64,000 nucleotides of DNA from Bog-950 sp044225825 (GTDB lineage: Bacteria; Bacteroidota; Bacteroidia; Chitinophagales; LD1): positions 496,001-560,000 of the forward strand of contig JBGAIB010000002.1 of NCBI GenBank assembly GCA_044225825.1. The letters run 5' to 3'. Each line of letters starts with the position of its first letter. Position 1 is the stretch's first letter. The translations under genes were made by a program, and so were the position numbers. Shown here one piece after another: positions 61,001 to 64,000 of this stretch. The notes beneath the pieces are model-generated. The model was not told the DNA's origin and ran no database searches. It worked only from the letters and a program-made list of their open reading frames with translations.

Positions 61001-64000
61001 ATAGCAACAACCCAACCCCGGGTGTATCTGCCGGTATTAATAACGATGGCTCTTTAAAATCGCCGGCTACCCGATGGGGCGGTATTATGCGCAGTATCGA
61101 TAACAACGACCTGGAAGCAACCAACGTAGAGTTCATTGAATTCTGGATGCTGGACCCGTTCTTATATAATACGACATCGCCGGGCGGTAAACTGTATTTC
61201 AACCTCGGTAACATTTCGGAAGATATTCTGCGCGACTCGCGTATGAGTTACGAAAACGGTATTACACAGGACGGCAGCGGTATGGACAGCACTACCTGGG
61301 GCCGTGTACCACGCCTGCCCCCGCTGGTGGATGCGTTTGATAACGACCAGAACCTGCGCCCCGTGCAGGACGTGGGTTACGATGAACTGAACGACGATGC
61401 CGAACGCCAGCGCAAAGCAATTTTCCTGCAGAATGTGCAGGGCAGTGTGAACCAGACAGCCTGGGATCGTTTGAATGCCGACCCGAGCAGTGATGACTAT
61501 AAGTATTTCCGCGATGAGAATATTTACGGCAGCACCGGTAACATCTTAACGCGTTATAAAGATTTCTGCGGTTCGGAAGGCAACTCGCCGGTACAGAACA
61601 ACACCGTGCAGACCACCGCACAAACCAACGTGCCTGAAAAAGAAGACCTGAACAAGGATAACTCGCTGAACGAAAACGAAGAATATTTTCAATATGAGTT
61701 GGACCTGCGCCCCGGTATGGACGTTGGTAATAACCCTTACATAGTTTCGAAAGTGGAAGGCACCGGTGCAGATAACAACGGCATACCTAACCGCTGGCTG
61801 CAGTTCCGTATTCCTATCCGCCAGTATACTTCGCGTGTAGGTAGTATTCCTGATTTTAAGAGTATCCAGTTTATGCGGATGTTCCTTACCGGATGGCAGG
61901 ATAGCGTGGTGCTGCGCTTCGGAACGCTGGAACTGGTGCGCAACCAATGGCGTACCTATACCTTACCGCTGGATGAGCCATGCGAAGTGCTAAGCACCGA
62001 AAACGATCCGCCGTTCTTAAACGTAGCGTCGGTTAGTATAGAAGAGAACAGCGCCAAGAAACCGGTGAACTATGTGCTGCCTCCGTATATTCAGCGCGAG
62101 CAGGCGCTGGGCCAGCAAACCAACCAGTTTGTGCAACAGAACGAACAGGCCTTAAGCGTTACCGTTTGTAACCTGAAAGATTGCCGCACCAAAGCGCTGT
62201 TCAAAAACATCAACCTCGATTTCCGCCGCTATAAGAAGATGAAGATGTTTATACACGCTAACCGCGTGGATGGCGCTTTACCGGTGCATGATGATGAGGT
62301 GGTGGCTATTATTCGTTTGGGCAGCGACTTTAAAGATAACTACTACCAGTACGAAGTGCCGTTAAAGATTACACCGGATGGCACCTACAGCAACAACAGC
62401 GAAGATGAACGTGCGCTGGTATGGCCCGATGCCAACAGTGTGGAGATAGACCTTTCGGCTTTTATCGATTTAAAACTGAAGCGGAACAATACCGATGGGT
62501 TTCCGCATAATGCACCGTTTGTTGCCACCGATGCCAAGGGCCGCCGTATTAGTATAGTAGGTAACCCGGATATAGGCGCGGTGAAAACGATGATGCTTGG
62601 TATCCGTAACCCTTCGCGGAGCGACCCGAATAACCCGCTGCCGGATGGCGATGATGGTTTGCCGAAATGTATAGAAGTATGGTTTAACGAATTGCGCGTA
62701 ACCGGCTTCGAAGAGTTTGGCGGTACCGCCGCATTGGCCAACGTAAATATTAAAATGGCCGACTTGGGTAACATAGCCCTTTCGGGTGGTATGCACACAC
62801 GCGGTTTCGGGCAGGTGGAGCAAAAGATTGGTCAGCGTTATAAGGATAACATGTATCAATACGATTTCTCTACCAGCATACAGGTAGGTAAATTGTTGCC
62901 GGCTAAATTGGGCTTACAGTTGCCGTTCTACGGAGCCTATGCGCAAACCTTCAGCACGCCTGAGTTTGACCCGTACCAGTTTGATATACCAACGAAGGAG
63001 CTGATAAAGAATGTGCGCGAAAAATACGGCAGCGATTCGTCGCGTATTTATTTGCGGCAGATACAAACGATTAATACAAGGCGTGGCTTTAACTTTAGTA
63101 ATGTGCGCATAGTGCCGCAAACAAAAGCCAAGAAGCCGCACATTTACGACCCCGGCAACTGGAACTTCACCTATGCTTATAACGAGGTATTGTTGAGTGA
63201 TCCGTTTACGGAAAAGAACTCGCGCAAAACGTGGCTGGGTATTATAGGCTGGAGTTTTGCACCGCAAACAAAGGACTTGGCGCCGTTTAAGAAAGTAATT
63301 AAGAGCAAATCGAAGTGGCTGGATATTATCAAGGACTTCAGCTTTAACCCGATGCCTTCCACATTGGCGTTTAACTCGGAATGGAACCGTGAGTTCAACG
63401 AAATTAAACTGCGGCCGCTGGGCGATGATGACTTTGTAATACCGGCTACGTATTTCAAAAACTTCCGCTGGACGCGCACTTATACCTTTAAGTATAATCC
63501 GTTCAAGAGTTTGAGTATTGATTACAACGCCACTAATCAGGCGCGTATTGATGAACCCGATGGGCCGGTGGATACAAAAGCCGAGAAGAAAGAAGTGTGG
63601 GACAATGTGCTGAAGGGCGGACGTAATACCAATTACAACCAATCGCTGGCCGTTAACTACAACATTCCAATCAACAAATTGCCGGTGTTTGATTTTGTAA
63701 CGGCTAATGCAGGTTACTCTTCGTCGTACACCTGGACGGCCCTGCCATGGCAGCGTGATACAGCTACCGGAGAATGGAAACAGAACAGCCTGGGTAACAT
63801 CTTAAATAATAGTCAGAACAGCCGTGGCAAGGTGGACCTGAACTTTAAGAAACTGTACGACAAGGTACCTTTCCTGAAAACCTATAACTCGCCTAACCCG
63901 AATGCAGGCGACAAGAAAGAGAACGACAAGAAACGCGAAACCATCCGCAAGGCCCGCGAGAAGATAAAAGAGGAGATTGTAAAGCTGAAGGAGAAGCGCG
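58084..64000 (+). CDS. sprA: Type IX secretion translocon SprA/Sov (partial, 3' end cut)
   Basis: The first 1972 codons of sprA; the window ends inside the gene. GTG at 58084 is the first usable start after an in-frame stop at 58057-58059 and gives a signal peptide (RSKKIVFTLLTLVCFSALFAAFA). The early motif FDFDMNININVIGKIGDKLQ and the following LGVKYNTQSGFDFDNQIKLGYTGDQDDIIK are typical of SprA, the very large outer-membrane beta-barrel through which T9SS cargo leaves. Residues 48-66 are an unusual collagen-like run of six Gly-X-Thr triplets, between the signal peptide and the conserved part. It would export the sorting-domain proteins encoded elsewhere in this window. The end carries KKENDKKRETIRKAREKIKE, a charged insertion. 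Confidence 0.95.
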   Translation, partial: MIRSKKIVFTLLTLVCFSALFAAFAGTTVKAVTALPVAEPAPAPLAPTGPTGATGATGSTGATGSTDLKYPIKEREGDFVSDKPNDPFYLKDPPAIEQNVEYDPNTGMYVLTEKVNGVDVRTPTYMTYEDYLKYTEQQERQQYWKERQSAINLIEDKSLVPPIQVKKQFFDKLFGGSKIEIRPQGNVEMTLGANVQKTANPNIPIRNRKTGGFDFDMNININVIGKIGDKLQLGVKYNTQSGFDFDNQIKLGYTGDQDDIIKVIEAGNVSLPLQTRLITGSQTLFGVKTQLQFGRLTWTSVISQQKSKKETLVIENGAQKQNFELRADQYEENKHFFLAQYFRNLYDQALSGLPNIRSVVNITRIEVWVTNRNGSTQNVRDVLALADLGEGKPYDSLHVTSTSNGDSRPRNESNDLYNRLIGVPSYRLVDNVVATMTNIIGAQQGQDFEKTYARKLAETEYTFNRQLGYISLNAQLNPNEVLAVAYQYEYNGEVFQVGEFGNQVPPDSNSTSKVLFLKMLKATTVRPNLPIWDLMMKNIYSLGAYNVSNEEFRLDVYYNDPGGGLKRYMPKGCLEGDQLIHVLNLDNLNMNGDPQRDGLFDFLPGVTILTQNGRLIFPQKEPFGSNLRTAFNACGSGNLADQYVYQQLYDSTKYWAQQFPEYNRFVIKGTYKGSNNREISLGAGNIPKGSVVVTAGGQKLTEGTHYTVDYNLGRITIIDQGILNSGQQIKVDFENNNLFATQVRSMFGSRFDYRVNSHLNIGATIMQLSERPYTQKVNIGDDPIRNTIMGLDLKYEDNIPWLTKALDRLPFYSTKEMSTISSYAEVAYLKPGHSRAINNQNKEGQVYIDDFEGTSNGYDLKTPPIAWKLASGPRNSTDASGKVMFPEVARINDTTAGYNRAKVAWYRIDNSFFNTTAPDVVKNDPNNTGNHYVRLVPTPEVFPNRPIQTLDQNLYTFDLSYYPKERGPYNYEYSNNPTPGVSAGINNDGSLKSPATRWGGIMRSIDNNDLEATNVEFIEFWMLDPFLYNTTSPGGKLYFNLGNISEDILRDSRMSYENGITQDGSGMDSTTWGRVPRLPPLVDAFDNDQNLRPVQDVGYDELNDDAERQRKAIFLQNVQGSVNQTAWDRLNADPSSDDYKYFRDENIYGSTGNILTRYKDFCGSEGNSPVQNNTVQTTAQTNVPEKEDLNKDNSLNENEEYFQYELDLRPGMDVGNNPYIVSKVEGTGADNNGIPNRWLQFRIPIRQYTSRVGSIPDFKSIQFMRMFLTGWQDSVVLRFGTLELVRNQWRTYTLPLDEPCEVLSTENDPPFLNVASVSIEENSAKKPVNYVLPPYIQREQALGQQTNQFVQQNEQALSVTVCNLKDCRTKALFKNINLDFRRYKKMKMFIHANRVDGALPVHDDEVVAIIRLGSDFKDNYYQYEVPLKITPDGTYSNNSEDERALVWPDANSVEIDLSAFIDLKLKRNNTDGFPHNAPFVATDAKGRRISIVGNPDIGAVKTMMLGIRNPSRSDPNNPLPDGDDGLPKCIEVWFNELRVTGFEEFGGTAALANVNIKMADLGNIALSGGMHTRGFGQVEQKIGQRYKDNMYQYDFSTSIQVGKLLPAKLGLQLPFYGAYAQTFSTPEFDPYQFDIPTKELIKNVREKYGSDSSRIYLRQIQTINTRRGFNFSNVRIVPQTKAKKPHIYDPGNWNFTYAYNEVLLSDPFTEKNSRKTWLGIIGWSFAPQTKDLAPFKKVIKSKSKWLDIIKDFSFNPMPSTLAFNSEWNREFNEIKLRPLGDDDFVIPATYFKNFRWTRTYTFKYNPFKSLSIDYNATNQARIDEPDGPVDTKAEKKEVWDNVLKGGRNTNYNQSLAVNYNIPINKLPVFDFVTANAGYSSSYTWTALPWQRDTATGEWKQNSLGNILNNSQNSRGKVDLNFKKLYDKVPFLKTYNSPNPNAGDKKENDKKRETIRKAREKIKEEIVKLKEKR

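Noticed and set aside
1..64000. tRNA genes and riboswitches
   Set aside because: I checked the intergenic gaps by eye for cloverleaf arms and common riboswitch cores and saw none. A covariance-model scan was not possible, so a diverged one could be missed.

Overview
The window is a stretch of chromosome from a member of the Bacteroidota, most like the Chitinophagales/Sphingobacteriales lineages. The evidence is direct. There are type A and type B type IX secretion (T9SS) sorting domains, PorP/SprF, a PorE-like OmpA lipoprotein-type protein and SprA. Several promoters fit the Bacteroidota -7 form TAnnTTTG, starts lack a Shine-Dalgarno sequence, and the gene order ruvA-sprA is typical of the phylum. 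Both edges cut genes: an M48-type protease on the left and sprA on the right.

Layout. 0-6.2 kb: a giant SprB-type adhesin. 6.3-10.7 kb: small membrane, secreted and lipoprotein genes, an epimerase, two lysine-rich histone-like proteins and a response regulator. 10.7-17.7 kb, all on the minus strand: an ECF sigma/anti-sigma pair, a LOV-domain (blue-light type) histidine kinase, an orphan receiver and a CHASE/PAS kinase with its NarL-type regulator. 17.9-22.5 kb: adk, obg, an EamA transporter, selD and a short-chain dehydrogenase. 22.5-25.8 kb: a second type-B-sorted adhesin. 25.8-28.3 kb: an rRNA-like promoter/boxA leader without an rRNA gene, a LysE transporter and PorP/SprF. 28.4-37.5 kb: a SprB-like adhesin nearly identical at its C-terminus to the first one, an OsmC protein and two tandem proteins made of 29-residue Trp/Tyr repeats. 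37.6-40.9 kb: an ABC exporter, a mini-lipoprotein and serC.

40.9-46.5 kb is the unusual accessory region. It starts with about 1 kb without genes that holds a 130-bp direct repeat and a cluster of phased TTGTGCA motifs beside a perfect DnaA box. A graveyard-like array follows: seven small cysteine-rich lipoproteins that look paralogous, several preceded by a remnant of the same coiled-coil C-terminus (KIEELTLY). Between them lie palindromic REP-like elements, a remnant resembling the N-terminus of a REP-associated tyrosine transposase, and an orphan T9SS sorting domain. I regard this as the best candidate for an undescribed system.

46.5-64 kb: a T9SS-sorted beta-propeller protein with a lipoprotein, a 7TM-AraC regulator, and a repeat-rich gap with another REP-like copy. 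After these come the PorE-like protein and the conserved block DUF4292 - EnvC-like - tatA - gatA - ruvA - sprA. Much of the window therefore serves the cell surface: SprA, PorP/SprF and the PorE-like protein belong to families that export or anchor the sorting-domain proteins encoded here.

All calls come from reading the sequence and supplied translations. No database search or structure prediction was run.
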